A DNA stretch of 64,000 bases from NCBI RefSeq assembly GCF_000023945.1, contig NC_013158.1, positions 2,542,001 through 2,606,000 on the forward strand. Direction: 5' to 3'. Every line of letters starts with the position of its first letter. The first letter of the stretch is position 1. Origin of the DNA: Halorhabdus utahensis DSM 12940 (GTDB lineage: Archaea > Halobacteriota > Halobacteria > Halobacteriales > Haloarculaceae). Shown here piece by piece: positions 8,538 through 17,834 of the stretch. The position numbers and the translations under genes were made by a program. The notes beneath the pieces were generated by a model. It saw only the letters and a program-made list of their open reading frames with translations, had not been told where the DNA came from and ran no database searches.

Positions 8538-9905
8538 TTACTCGATATCGAAGTCGCTCCGGCGACCGAACGCCGTCTGGACTACTTCGTAGGTCATGCC
8601 GAGCATCTCCTTGACAGCCTTGCGGCGGCGGACGAACATCGCCAGCCCGATGAGGAGGTAGACGGCGGTGTAGCCGAGCAGGATCTGGTGGCTGAGTGCT
8701 TCGGGATGGGACAGCGAAAGGACGTTCAACACCATGAACTCGGCGAACACTTGGCTGACGAACAACACGAGCAACGCGACGGCCTCCCGGAGGCTGATGT
8801 TGAAGTTGACCAGGATCGCCAGCGCGAAGAACGACTGGGCGGCCGTGATCCAGATCTCCAGGCTCTGCTTGTAGTCGAATTCGAGGACGCCGACCCCGCC
8901 CGCCGCGATCGAGTAGACGATCGCGAGCGTCCCGATCAACAGCGTCCACTGGTTGAGTTTCGAGGAGATCAGGGCGTTGAACCCGGCCGAGGATCGGGCT
9001 TTGTTGACGAGATAGACGACGACAATCAACTCGGGTGACTCGCTTGCCAGCGGGGCGATCCACTGGATCATGAAGAACTTCGGCACGCCGTACTGCAGGC
9101 CGAGGTTTTCGAGGCCGTGGGCGAACGGTTCGACGGCGATCAGGATCATGACGCCCGAGTAGATGAACAGCGAGAGGACGGTTGCGATCCGCTTTGGTTT
9201 GCGGTAGGATTGAAGATAGCCCGGGACACCGATCTGCTCTTTTTCGGTTTCGATGCCGGAGCGGATGATGATCAGGATGTAACTCGCGTACAGGCCGACG
9301 AGGACGACGGTGTCGATCAGGTCGATGCCGCCACCGAGTGGGACCAGAAACGCCCACAGCGTCGCCAGCCAGAGGAACGTGATTTCGGTCGTCAGCGCCT
9401 TATCGAGCGTCACGACATCGGCGAGGAAGCCGGATCGCTTCTCGACGTTGTCGTCCCGAACCTTGTAGGCGCGATAGACGGTGAACAGCGCGATCCCGGA
9501 CCAACCCAGGCCGATCAGAATCCGGTTGGCTCCCGTCATGTTCGCGATGGCGAGGTTGCCGGCCTCCGCGCCCGCGGTGGTCCCGGCTTGCGCCCCGGCG
9601 TCCCAGGCGTACAGCGCGTCGACGGCGTACTCCGGGGCGACGGCGAGGACCGCGAGGACGGCGAGGGCGAACGCCCGGGGGACGTCCTTCTCGGCTGTTT
9701 CGGCCCCCCACGCGAGCAGGAACGACGCGCCGACGACGGCCAGGCCGGTCACCAGGACGGTCGGGCCCGTCGAGAGCGCGATCCCGGCGTCGATCGGCAT
9801 CCAGTCGAGTCCAGCGGCGAGCCGTGACAGTTCGACGACGACCCACGGCAGCGTCAGTACCAGTGCAGCGGCGACTGCCGTCAACGGATGGCGTAGACGA
9901 GACAC
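8538..9905 (-). CDS. Sodium/calcium exchanger family membrane protein (CaCA)
   Basis: A 455-residue membrane antiporter with about eleven hydrophobic segments. The two inverted alpha repeats of the CaCA superfamily are visible: APEYAVDALYAW with GNLAIANMTGANRILIGLGW in the first half, and APLASESPELIVVVYLVN in the second, supplying the acidic ion ligands. It probably exchanges Ca2+ or another cation for Na+ across the cell membrane. The gap between the repeats contains a charged cytoplasmic loop (KVRDDNVEKRSG and a later IETEKEQIGVPG stretch). Ion specificity cannot be judged. Confidence 0.85.
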   Translation of the reverse strand: MSRLRHPLTAVAAALVLTLPWVVVELSRLAAGLDWMPIDAGIALSTGPTVLVTGLAVVGASFLLAWGAETAEKDVPRAFALAVLAVLAVAPEYAVDALYAWDAGAQAGTTAGAEAGNLAIANMTGANRILIGLGWSGIALFTVYRAYKVRDDNVEKRSGFLADVVTLDKALTTEITFLWLATLWAFLVPLGGGIDLIDTVVLVGLYASYILIIIRSGIETEKEQIGVPGYLQSYRKPKRIATVLSLFIYSGVMILIAVEPFAHGLENLGLQYGVPKFFMIQWIAPLASESPELIVVVYLVNKARSSAGFNALISSKLNQWTLLIGTLAIVYSIAAGGVGVLEFDYKQSLEIWITAAQSFFALAILVNFNISLREAVALLVLFVSQVFAEFMVLNVLSLSHPEALSHQILLGYTAVYLLIGLAMFVRRRKAVKEMLGMTYEVVQTAFGRRSDFDIE

Positions 9906-10044
9906 ACTGCGTGCTTAGCCCTCCCAAAATAATGTCTTGCGGTGTGGAGTGGCCGTGTCACACAGTGACACCGCAAGGGGCCACCGGTCGACGCCGTCAC
10001 TGCCGACCGTCGTGGTTTTGACGCTCCCGGCCGTCGCCCTCGCT

Positions 10045-10842
10045 ATGGACGTGTACGGACTCCTTGGCAACCCCGTGGAACACTCGCTGTCGCCGCCGAT
10101 GCACGAGGCGGCCTACGACGAACTCGGCATCGACGCACGATACGTCACCTTCGAACCACCGGTCGACGCGGCACGCGAGGCCGTCGAGGCGGCCGAAACC
10201 CTCGGCGTCTCTGGACTCAACGTGACGATCCCGTTCAAACAGGACGTTCTCAACGCGGTCGCGGTCGACGACCTGGCCGAGCGGATCGGCGCGGTCAACA
10301 CCATCGACTTCAGCGGTGATCAACCGACGGGGCACAACACTGACGCGATCGGTGCCGTGCGGGCGCTCACACGTCACGGTGTGGCCCTCTCCGGGACGGC
10401 CGTCGTCGTCGGAGCGGGCGGGGCTGGTCGCGCGATCGCCTTCGGTCTCGCTGACGAAGGCATGGACGTCGCAATCGCCAACCGGACCGTCGAGACGGCC
10501 CACGCCCTCGCCGAGGAGGTCCCGGGTGCCAGCGGGCATGGCCTCGATGCACTCGACTCCTTGCTGGCGGACGCGGATGTCCTCGTCAACGCGACGAGCG
10601 TGGGGATGGACGAGGACCGATCGCCAGTCCCCGCGACGGCGCTGCACGCCGACCTGGCGGTACTCGATGCAGTCTACAGCCCGATCGAGACGCGATTGTT
10701 ACGCGAGGCGGCCGCGGCGGGTGCGACGACCGTCGACGGTGCCTGGATGTTGCTGTTCCAGGGCGTCGAGGCCTTCGAACGCTGGAGTGGGCAGGACGCT
10801 CCTGTCGAGGAGATGAACGAGGCACTTCGTGAACGCCTTTAA
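10045..10842 (+). CDS. aroE: Shikimate dehydrogenase
   Basis: A 265-residue NADP-dependent enzyme that reduces 3-dehydroshikimate to shikimate in aromatic amino acid synthesis. Substrate-site motifs [11 protein letters not shown] and NVTIPFK (with the catalytic Lys) are followed by the Rossmann motif [14 protein letters not shown] and the NRT loop typical of NADP use. ATG 10045 is selected over an upstream in-frame ATG because the protein begins with the expected [14 protein letters not shown]. It precedes the HhH gene by 24 bp. Confidence 0.95.
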   Translation: MDVYGLLGNPVEHSLSPPMHEAAYDELGIDARYVTFEPPVDAAREAVEAAETLGVSGLNVTIPFKQDVLNAVAVDDLAERIGAVNTIDFSGDQPTGHNTDAIGAVRALTRHGVALSGTAVVVGAGGAGRAIAFGLADEGMDVAIANRTVETAHALAEEVPGASGHGLDALDSLLADADVLVNATSVGMDEDRSPVPATALHADLAVLDAVYSPIETRLLREAAAAGATTVDGAWMLLFQGVEAFERWSGQDAPVEEMNEALRERL

Positions 10843-10866
10843 GTCCTGGCGTGTGTATTGAGGAGT

Positions 10867-11445
10867 ATGGCACTCTTCCAACAGATCAAGGAACTTCTCG
10901 GTCTCAGCTCGGGGGAGTCTGATACCGAGATGCCAAGCCAGAACGCGGGGGAAACCGAGAACGTGGCCGTCACGGTCGAGCACGAACCGGATACCGAAAG
11001 TGAGGATGCAGTCAAGGGAACCAGAGCGGTCGCAACCAGCGAGTCGAGCGTAGACACGTCGACCGATGTCGAGACCGACACTGACGCCGCTGAAGACGCG
11101 GTCGAGAGAGACGACGAACCTGTCGAATCCGCCGATACGGAAACAGACGAGCCGGACGAGTCGGCCGAGGCGGAAGCGTCCGAGGAGGCTGAAACGGCTG
11201 GCGAAGGCACGGCGGCGACCGCAGACGAACCGACAGACGGAGCCGAATCTGACTCGGCAGCGTCGGCGAGCACAGAACCGGTCCAGTCGATCAACGGGAT
11301 CGGGCCGGCCTACGCCGAGCGACTCGCCGAGGCGGATATCGAGACTGTCGGGGAACTCGCCGCCGCCGACGCCGACGCCGTCGCCGAGACGACCGGCATC
11401 GCAACTTCGCGCGTCGAGGGCTGGATCGACCAGGCCGGCGAGTGA
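10867..11445 (+). CDS. Acidic protein with C-terminal helix-hairpin-helix domain
   Basis: A 192-residue protein in three parts. A short amphipathic head (MALFQQIKELLGL) is followed by about 110 residues of low-complexity Glu/Asp/Thr/Ser/Ala sequence. The C-terminal helix-hairpin-helix domain (INGIGPAYAERLAEADIETVGELAAAD) resembles the fold that binds DNA backbone in repair proteins. The acidic part is probably disordered in high salt. It lies between aroE and the pab operon, but no function is known. The start follows ATG 10867, preceded by GGAG. Confidence 0.75.
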   Translation: MALFQQIKELLGLSSGESDTEMPSQNAGETENVAVTVEHEPDTESEDAVKGTRAVATSESSVDTSTDVETDTDAAEDAVERDDEPVESADTETDEPDESAEAEASEEAETAGEGTAATADEPTDGAESDSAASASTEPVQSINGIGPAYAERLAEADIETVGELAAADADAVAETTGIATSRVEGWIDQAGE

Positions 11446-11522
11446 GCACTCGCCAGCAGTCGGTCTTGCGAGTTGTGCCCCGATCGTAACACGATTAGTA
11501 GTCCTCCGTCTGTGTGAGTGTA

Positions 11523-13061
11523 ATGACGGACCCGGAACTCGTGACCGACCTGGCGACGTTCCGCGCACGTGCGGCCGGGGCGGATCCTGGCGATCGCGTC
11601 CCGGTCGAGGCTCGCGTCACGGTCACGGATCCCTACGAAGCCTACCGGCGCGCGCGCCGGTCGACCGGCGGCTGTGTGCTGGAAACTACCGGCGGCACCG
11701 AGGGCTGGAGCTACTTCGGGGTCGAGCCCATCGAGTGGCTGACTGTCGACCCGGGCGAGGACACGATCGGACGGCTCGTCGATCGACTCGGCGAGGAGCA
11801 CCTCCATCGCGCCGGGGCGGACGTTCCCTATCCGTGCGGTGCCATCGGGTGGCTCTCCTACGACATCGCCCGGGAGATCGAGGCGCTCCCCGGCTCGGCC
11901 GAGCGCGACCGGGACCTGCCACGCCTGCAGGTGGCCGTTTACGACACGCTGGTCGCCTGGGAGGAACCCGCCCAGGCTCCGGTGACGCTCCGCGTGACGG
12001 CGTGTCCGACGGTCGACGGCGATCCCGACGCGGCTTTCGAGCGTGGGCGCGAGCGCGCGCTGGAGCTGGCTGGCCGCGCCATCGACGGCGACCCCGGCGT
12101 CGAAGAGCCGCCGGCGACGGGGCCAGTTCGCTTCGAGAGCGACACCGGCCGCGAGGCCTTCACCGACCGCGTCGAACGCGTCAAGGAATACGTTCACGAG
12201 GGCGACACCTTTCAGGCGAATATTTCCCACCGGTTGGCCGCGCCGGCGGCGGTCCACCCGGTCGAGGCCTTCCAGTCGCTCCGGATCGGCAACCCGGCCC
12301 CGTACTCGGCGCTGCTTGAATTCCCGGCCGCCGACCTGGTGAGTGCCAGTCCCGAACTCCTCCTCCATCGCGAGGCCGACCGGCTGGTCACCGAACCGAT
12401 CGCAGGGACGCGGCCGCGGGGCCGAACGGCCGACGCCGATGCCGGGCTGGAGAGAGAACTCCGGGACGACGAGAAGGAACGCGCCGAACACGCGATGCTG
12501 GTCGACCTCGAACGCAACGACCTGGGCAAGGTCAGCGAGTACGGGAGCGTCGACGTCGAAGAGTACCGACGGGTGGATCGCTACTCCGAGGTAATGCATC
12601 TCGTCTCGCTGGTCGAGGGGCAACTCAGGGACGATCAGGACCTGGCCGACGCGATCCGCGCGGTGTTCCCGGGCGGGACGATCACCGGCGCGCCCAAGCC
12701 ACGGACGATGGCGATCATCGACGAACTCGAAGCGACCCGTCGTGGCCCGTACACGGGCAGCATCGGGATCTTCGGCTTCGACGACCGGGCGACGATGAAC
12801 ATCGTCATCCGGACGCTCGTCCGGCACGGCGAGCAGTACCACCTTCGCGTCGGCGCGGGGATCGTCGAGGACTCGGTGCCCGACCGGGAGTACGACGAGA
12901 CCCTCGACAAGGCCCGGGCACTGGTGACCGCCGTCGACGACGCGCTCGCGGACGGGACGGACCTCTCGGTCGTCGAGCCCTCCCGCGCAAGGGATGCCGG
13001 GCGACTGGACGCGGGCGAAGAGGGGGCGTCCGGGGGGCCGGAGGAGGGCGAGGATGGCTGA
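11523..13061 (+). CDS. pabB: Aminodeoxychorismate synthase component I (PabB)
   Basis: A 512-residue chorismate-utilising enzyme. The C-terminal catalytic half carries [52 protein letters not shown] and [17 protein letters not shown]. PabB aminates chorismate to aminodeoxychorismate for folate or methanopterin-type cofactors. The family also contains TrpE; the PIAGT motif (with Ala-Gly in place of TrpE's typical ligands) and the adjacent pabA and pabC point to PabB. Its last 8 bp overlap pabA. Confidence 0.88.
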   Translation: MTDPELVTDLATFRARAAGADPGDRVPVEARVTVTDPYEAYRRARRSTGGCVLETTGGTEGWSYFGVEPIEWLTVDPGEDTIGRLVDRLGEEHLHRAGADVPYPCGAIGWLSYDIAREIEALPGSAERDRDLPRLQVAVYDTLVAWEEPAQAPVTLRVTACPTVDGDPDAAFERGRERALELAGRAIDGDPGVEEPPATGPVRFESDTGREAFTDRVERVKEYVHEGDTFQANISHRLAAPAAVHPVEAFQSLRIGNPAPYSALLEFPAADLVSASPELLLHREADRLVTEPIAGTRPRGRTADADAGLERELRDDEKERAEHAMLVDLERNDLGKVSEYGSVDVEEYRRVDRYSEVMHLVSLVEGQLRDDQDLADAIRAVFPGGTITGAPKPRTMAIIDELEATRRGPYTGSIGIFGFDDRATMNIVIRTLVRHGEQYHLRVGAGIVEDSVPDREYDETLDKARALVTAVDDALADGTDLSVVEPSRARDAGRLDAGEEGASGGPEEGEDG

Positions 13062-13668
13062 GCCGACGGTCCTCGTCGTCGACAACTACGATTCGTTCGC
13101 CTACAATCTCGTGCAGTATGTGGGCGAGGTGGTCACGACGGACGCGTGGCTCCCCGGCGTCGACGGCGAGGTCCTGGTCCGGCGGAACGACGCGGTCGAC
13201 CTCGCGGATATTCGGACGCTGGACCCGGACGCGATCGTCGTCTCGCCAGGCCCGGGCACCCCGCAGGCTGCCGGCGTTTCGATGCCCGTTTTCGAGTCGC
13301 TGTCGACACCCGCACTGGGGGTCTGCCTCGGTCACCAGGCGCTGTGTGCCGCACACGGCGCGTCAGTCGGCCACGCCCCGGCGGTGGTCCACGGCAAGTC
13401 CTCGGCGATCACCCACGACGGGCGGGGTGTCTTCGCCGCCCTCCCACAGGAGTTTCCGGTCGGCCGGTATCACTCGCTGGCTGTCGAACGCGACGCCCTG
13501 CCCGACTGTCTGGAAGAGACGGCCCACACCGACGACGAACGGTCGGTCGTCATGGGGGTGCGCCACCGCTCGAAGCCCCACGTGGGCGTCCAGTTCCATC
13601 CCGAGAGTATCCTGACCGACAACGGTAAGGCGATGATCGCCGCCTTCCTCGAGCAGCACGTCGTTTGA
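13054..13668 (+). CDS. pabA: Aminodeoxychorismate synthase glutamine amidotransferase subunit (PabA)
   Basis: A 204-residue class I glutamine amidotransferase that supplies ammonia to PabB. The catalytic triad motifs are clear: GVCLGHQ (nucleophile Cys), and HPES in [10 protein letters not shown] for His/Glu. [14 protein letters not shown] at the N-terminus and SPGPGTP are also typical. The ATG lies inside the end of pabB (8-bp overlap), so the two subunits are translated from one message. It is followed by an inverted repeat at 13686-13707. Confidence 0.92.
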   Translation: MAEPTVLVVDNYDSFAYNLVQYVGEVVTTDAWLPGVDGEVLVRRNDAVDLADIRTLDPDAIVVSPGPGTPQAAGVSMPVFESLSTPALGVCLGHQALCAAHGASVGHAPAVVHGKSSAITHDGRGVFAALPQEFPVGRYHSLAVERDALPDCLEETAHTDDERSVVMGVRHRSKPHVGVQFHPESILTDNGKAMIAAFLEQHVV

Positions 13669-13685
13669 CGCAGGCGACGTGCTCC

Positions 13686-13707
13686 CGGTCAAATGGACGT
13701 TTGACCG
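13686..13707. repeat. Inverted repeat after pabA (possible terminator or operator)
   Basis: Perfect 8-bp arms CGGTCAAA and TTTGACCG around a 6-nt loop, located 17 bp after the pabA stop and followed shortly by a TTTT run. It could end the pabBA transcript or act as an operator for the lipoprotein gene downstream. Nothing in the sequence decides between these. Confidence 0.4.
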
Positions 13708-13834
13708 TGAGCAGGGCTTTTCGGCTCCGGGTACATCGGCATGGATATGCTCAGGGACACGTCTCTCGCGCGTTCGGCTATATCGCCCGCCCTTCCACCC
13801 AACAGTCGACCCGATCAACAGGCCGGGTGTCGAG

Positions 13835-14413
13835 ATGCGTAGACGGCGCTTTCTCGCGGCGGCGGGTGTTGCCGCTGCCGGCGCGAGCGCGGGCTGTGGT
13901 GCGCTCAGATCCAAGACGACGCTTTCGGAGCCAAGCCGTCACTCCGATGCCCAGGGGGTAGCCAGCATCCACTTCAGCGAGGACGGCGAGGAGGTCGGCC
14001 ACTTCGGCGTCAACGGCGGCGTCGCCGACGGCGTGGTCCCGATGTCGACCGAGATCTGGCACCGCGAGGGGACGACTGTCGAGTCCGTCCGGCTGCGCGT
14101 CTGGATGCCCGACGCCGAGACGCCAGCGGACGTGGCGGTCGTCTCGCCGGTCGAGGGCGACAGCTCGCCGCCGCCCGAGGTCAGGCTGTATTCGCCCGAC
14201 AGGAGACCCGGAACGGTGATCGAACTGTCCGACCTCGACGACCTGGCTGACGAGACCATCAGCACGCTCGAGTGCATCGTCCGCCCGTGGTCGGAGACGG
14301 CCACGACGGTCGCCTTCGACGTGACGATGGCACTTGCCGGCGGCGGGATGCTGGGAACCGATTACGAACTCGACGGCGAACTCCGACTCGAGTACCCCGC
14401 CCTGGCCGAGTGA
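13835..14413 (+). CDS. Tat-exported lipoprotein, unknown function
   Basis: A 192-residue protein with a twin-arginine signal (MRRRRFLAAAG) ending in a lipobox (ASAGC), so it should be exported folded and anchored to the outside of the membrane by a lipidated cysteine. The mature part is beta-rich with no recognised domain. It sits between pabA and pabC (166 bp after pabA, 44 bp before pabC) although its location outside the cell does not fit folate synthesis. The ATG at 13835 is the only start that exposes the signal. Confidence 0.75.
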   Translation: MRRRRFLAAAGVAAAGASAGCGALRSKTTLSEPSRHSDAQGVASIHFSEDGEEVGHFGVNGGVADGVVPMSTEIWHREGTTVESVRLRVWMPDAETPADVAVVSPVEGDSSPPPEVRLYSPDRRPGTVIELSDLDDLADETISTLECIVRPWSETATTVAFDVTMALAGGGMLGTDYELDGELRLEYPALAE

Positions 14414-14457
14414 TCGAACGCCAACACACAAGCCCCGGGCCCCCGTTGGCCGACGCG

Positions 14458-15336
14458 ATGGAGTACCACGTCGACGGCGAACTTGTCCCGGCCGAGGAGG
14501 CCAGCGTCAACGTGCGCGACCGCGGCTTCATGTACGGCGACGCGGCCTTCGAGACGCTCCGGGCCTACGGCGGCGAGGTTTTCGCCTGGGACGCCCACGC
14601 CGACCGGCTCGAACGCACCTGCGAGACGCTCGGCTTCGCCCGGGCGATCCCGCCGCGTGCGGACCTCCGCGAGCGAATCGCGGAGACGCTTGCGGCAAAC
14701 GACCTCACCGACGCCTACGTTAAGCTCTCGATCTCACGTGGCGTCCAGGCCGGAAAGCTCACCCCGGATCCCGCTGTCGACCCGACGATAGTCGTGATTG
14801 TCGACTCGCTTCCCCGGGGAGGAATCGACGGCGATCCGGTCTGGGACGACCCGGCGACAGTCCGGACGGTCGAGACCCGGAAGATCCCCGACGCTGCGCT
14901 GCCGGCGGATACCAAGACGCATAATTATCTCAACGGGATTCTCGCCCGGCTCGAACTCCAGCAGGAGGCCAGTGGCGACCCGGCCGACGAAGCACTCCTG
15001 CTCGACACCGACGGGTATCTCGCGGAAGGGGCGACGAGCAACCTCTTCTTCGTGGCGGATGGCGTCGTCCACACGCCGACGACCGACCAGCCGATCCTGC
15101 CCGGCGTGACCCGCTCGATCGTCCTGGATCTCGCTCGCGAGGAAGGACTTCCTGTCGAGACCGGCCCTTACGAGCGCGATGACCTGCTGGCTGTCGACGA
15201 GGCCTTCCTGACGAACACGACCTGGGAACTCCGCCCGGTCGGGGCCGTCGACGGCGAGTCCATCGGCGGCGGCCCGATCACGCGGCTGCTCTCCCGACTC
15301 TACGATCGGCGCGTCGAGCGCTCGTGTTACGAGTGA
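14458..15336 (+). CDS. pabC: Aminodeoxychorismate lyase-like class IV aminotransferase (PabC)
   Basis: A 292-residue fold-type IV PLP enzyme. RGFMYGDAAFETLRAYGG at the N-terminus, the PLP lysine in TKTHNYLNGI, and EGATSNLFFV followed by LPGVTRS are diagnostic for the branched-chain aminotransferase/PabC family. With pabB and pabA just upstream, it most likely releases pyruvate from aminodeoxychorismate to give p-aminobenzoate. A D-amino acid or branched-chain aminotransferase is the alternative. ATG 14458 is chosen over a much earlier start that would read through the lipoprotein gene. Confidence 0.85.
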   Translation: MEYHVDGELVPAEEASVNVRDRGFMYGDAAFETLRAYGGEVFAWDAHADRLERTCETLGFARAIPPRADLRERIAETLAANDLTDAYVKLSISRGVQAGKLTPDPAVDPTIVVIVDSLPRGGIDGDPVWDDPATVRTVETRKIPDAALPADTKTHNYLNGILARLELQQEASGDPADEALLLDTDGYLAEGATSNLFFVADGVVHTPTTDQPILPGVTRSIVLDLAREEGLPVETGPYERDDLLAVDEAFLTNTTWELRPVGAVDGESIGGGPITRLLSRLYDRRVERSCYE

Positions 15337-15362
15337 CCAGCGGGTCGGCCGACAGTCTCCCC

Positions 15363-16154
15363 TCAGTCCGTCCGGGGCAACGTGAGTGCTCCGAGTCCGA
15401 ACGTGACGAGCGCCAGCATCGACAGGATCGCGAGGTTGGCGGCCGGATCGGGGCCGGCGGGCCAGACGGCGACGACCGTTCCCTCGACGCCCGCGCCGGG
15501 ATCGGTCACGACCGCTCGGACGCCCCGCGAGAAGTATGTCAGCGGCGAGAGCTCGATCAGCGGGCGGAACCATTCCGGGAGGAGTGCCGGCGGGACGAAG
15601 GTTTCCGAGAGGAACAGCAGCGGGAGGGCAAGCGTGTTCGAGGCGGCGATGACGCCGTCCTGGGAGTCCGTGAAACTCCCGAGTAGCGCGCCGATCCCAC
15701 AGAACAGCGCGACGCCGATCGCGAGGAACGGCACCAGCCACGGTGACGGGGCGACCGTCGCCCCGGTGACGGCCACCATCACCGCGAGCACCAGCACGGC
15801 CGCGACGCCGATGATGGCGACGTTGACGAGCGTCTGGGAGAGCAGCCATTCGGCCCGCGACAGCGGCGTCGTCGCCAGCTTCTCGAAGCGCCGATCGTCG
15901 CGATGGCGCGCGACCTCGCTACCGACCCGAGAGAGCGGGGTAAAGAGGACGACGACCGCGAGATACCCCGGGACGTAGTAGGCTGGTGGCTCCGTAAAGA
16001 GACCGCCGCCGGTGGGCTGGGTCTGGACCAGCGCGCCGAAGATGAGGACGATCAGGAGCGGAAACAGGAACGTGAAGAAGACCGCGGTCCGGCGACGAAG
16101 GAACGCTCGCGTCGCGGCGCGCGTCTCGCTCGTGATTCGGCCCAGCCGGCTCAC
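15363..16154 (-). CDS. ABC-2 type transporter permease
   Basis: A 263-residue membrane protein of the ABC-2 type with about six transmembrane segments: one near the N-terminus (FFTFLFPLLIVLIFGALV) and five in the C-terminal half. The ABC-2 signature is visible in the LPLLFLSETFVPPALLPEWFRPLIELSPLTYFSRGVR block. The GTG start at 16154 overlaps the stop of the ATPase gene as GTGA, so the two are translationally coupled. Together they form an exporter whose cargo is unknown; co-transcription with ctaB suggests a link to oxidase assembly. Confidence 0.85.
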   Translation of the reverse strand: MSRLGRITSETRAATRAFLRRRTAVFFTFLFPLLIVLIFGALVQTQPTGGGLFTEPPAYYVPGYLAVVVLFTPLSRVGSEVARHRDDRRFEKLATTPLSRAEWLLSQTLVNVAIIGVAAVLVLAVMVAVTGATVAPSPWLVPFLAIGVALFCGIGALLGSFTDSQDGVIAASNTLALPLLFLSETFVPPALLPEWFRPLIELSPLTYFSRGVRAVVTDPGAGVEGTVVAVWPAGPDPAANLAILSMLALVTFGLGALTLPRTD

Positions 16155-17125
16155 GACGATCCCTCCGTGGGGGGTGTCGGCGCGTTCGGTTCCTCGGCCG
16201 CGCTCGCGGCCCCGTCGTCGAGCCGCTGCCCGCCGCGCCCGACGGCGGTCCCCGTCAGTTCCAGGTAGACGTCTTCGAGCGTCGGCTCGGCCCAACTCAG
16301 CGATTCGACCTGGACGCCCGCATCTGTGAGACTGTCGACGACGGTGCCGATCTCCGTCGGCGCGACGTCGAAGACCCGCAGGTCATTGTCGACGATAGCG
16401 GCTCGGTAGTCGAGGCCGGACGCGTCCACTTCGGCGAGTGGGGACGCCGTCTCGACGGTCAGTCGGCTCTCGCCACCGTGGGCGTCGATCAAGGCACGGG
16501 GCGTGTCCACGGCGACCAACTCGCCGTCGGCGAGCAGTCCCACGCGGTTGGCCAGCCGCTCGGCCTCGTGCATGTCGTGAGTCGTCAGAAAGATCGTCGT
16601 GCCGTCTGCGGCCAGCCCTTCGAGGAGGTCCCAGAGCTGTCGACGGCCGGCAGGGTCGATTCCCGTCGTCGGCTCGTCGAGGACGAGCAGATCGGGGTCG
16701 TTGACGAGCGCGCTCCCGACACAGACCCGGCGTTGCTGGCCGCCCGAGAGGTTCTCGTAGTACGTGTCGGCGCTGTCGATCAGGCCGACGTCGTCGAGCA
16801 CGCGCCCTGGCGTGAGGGCGTCGTCGTACAGGCCCGCGTAGTACTCGAGTAGCTCACGGGCGGTCAATCGCTCGTGGGGCGAGAAGGACTGGGGGAGCGA
16901 GCCGAGTCGGGAGCGGTCGATCGCCCGCGGCTGCTCGCCGAACAGCGCGACCGTCCCATCGTAGTCGGTCGTCCCGGTGATCGCCCGGGCGAGTGTGGTC
17001 TTGCCCGCGCCGTTGGGCCCGACAAGTCCGAAGATTTCGCCGGGGTCGACCGATAGCGAGACGGCATCCAGCGCGACAGTGTCGCCGTAGGTTCGCCGGA
17101 CGTCATCGATGGCGATGGCAGTCAC
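16151..17125 (-). CDS. ABC transporter ATP-binding protein
   Basis: A 324-residue ATPase with Walker [10 protein letters not shown], signature LSGGQQRR, Walker B LLVLDEPTTG and the switch His in TTHDM. The last 80 residues form the extra domain found in DrrA/NatA-type exporters, ending in a Glu/Pro-rich tail. GTG 17125 gives the usual start (VTAIAIDDV) and leaves a 7-bp gap after the membrane-protein gene; GTG 17149 would overlap that gene by 17 bp. It energises the permease encoded downstream. Confidence 0.88.
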   Translation of the reverse strand: MTAIAIDDVRRTYGDTVALDAVSLSVDPGEIFGLVGPNGAGKTTLARAITGTTDYDGTVALFGEQPRAIDRSRLGSLPQSFSPHERLTARELLEYYAGLYDDALTPGRVLDDVGLIDSADTYYENLSGGQQRRVCVGSALVNDPDLLVLDEPTTGIDPAGRRQLWDLLEGLAADGTTIFLTTHDMHEAERLANRVGLLADGELVAVDTPRALIDAHGGESRLTVETASPLAEVDASGLDYRAAIVDNDLRVFDVAPTEIGTVVDSLTDAGVQVESLSWAEPTLEDVYLELTGTAVGRGGQRLDDGAASAAEEPNAPTPPTEGSS

Positions 17126-17132
17126 GCTTCGA

Positions 17133-17834
17133 TCACCGCCGACCTCCACCTAAGTCGATTCGGTTCCCGACGGTCGGTCGCCACGCGAGCAGGACCACCG
17201 AGACGACGAAGATCGCCGTCGAGAGATCGTAGCCGCCGCCGAAGACGAGGCTCGCCAGGGCTGTCGAGCCGCCGACCGTGCCCGCCAGCGGGACGACGAC
17301 CGCTGCCCAGACGCAGGACACACACGAGAACAGCCCCAGGATCGCCGGCAGCACGCCAGCGGCTTCGACGACCAGCGCGTATACGAGGTATGACAACGTA
17401 ATGTATCCCAGAACCTTGTACGGAAGCAGTGTCAGCGAGAGGCCGGCGATATCGGCCGAGACCACTGGAGCCCAGCCGGGCGGAAACACCAGCGGTCGGA
17501 TCGAGAGGCCGATGCCGTCGGTCATGGCCGTCGAGACCAGGCCACCGAGATATGTGAGGACGAGGGCGTAGCCGGTGGCGACCGCGCCCCCGAACAGTTT
17601 CCGGCGACGCGGGGCAGCCGGCGGTCGGACCGTCGCGAGCGCCCACAGTGAGACGTTGATCCAGACGAAGGGGTAGACGTACAGTCTGAGCGACGCCAGA
17701 TCGAACAGCTGTGAATCGCTGACCGAAAGATACCCGAAGAGGAGGAGTACTTCAGTGTTGACCAGTAACGCGCCCCAGAGGAGGTGACTTTTCGACGGCG
17801 TCGGGATCGGTCCGAAGCGTCTCGCGGTGCTCAT
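17133..17834 (-). CDS. Conserved haloarchaeal membrane protein in the ctaB operon
   Basis: A 233-residue protein with about seven hydrophobic segments and no recognised catalytic motif; it resembles an uncharacterised haloarchaeal family found next to ctaB. One segment carries a Cys pair (GLFSCVSCVWAAV) within the membrane, which could bind a metal or form a disulfide. Its ATG overlaps the ctaB stop (ATGA), and the ABC ATPase gene follows 7 bp later, so the four genes 19267 to 15363 form one operon. A role in heme-copper oxidase assembly is inferred from this context only. Confidence 0.7.
   Translation of the reverse strand: MSTARRFGPIPTPSKSHLLWGALLVNTEVLLLFGYLSVSDSQLFDLASLRLYVYPFVWINVSLWALATVRPPAAPRRRKLFGGAVATGYALVLTYLGGLVSTAMTDGIGLSIRPLVFPPGWAPVVSADIAGLSLTLLPYKVLGYITLSYLVYALVVEAAGVLPAILGLFSCVSCVWAAVVVPLAGTVGGSTALASLVFGGGYDLSTAIFVVSVVLLAWRPTVGNRIDLGGGRR

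Noticed and set aside
11310-13085. 591-residue open frame opposite pabB
   Set aside because: Antisense shadow; no conserved domain and no promoter.
11523-15336. Anthranilate synthase (trpE/trpG) reading of the pab genes
   Set aside because: No other trp gene is nearby, a class IV aminotransferase follows, and the PIAGT motif fits PabB better.
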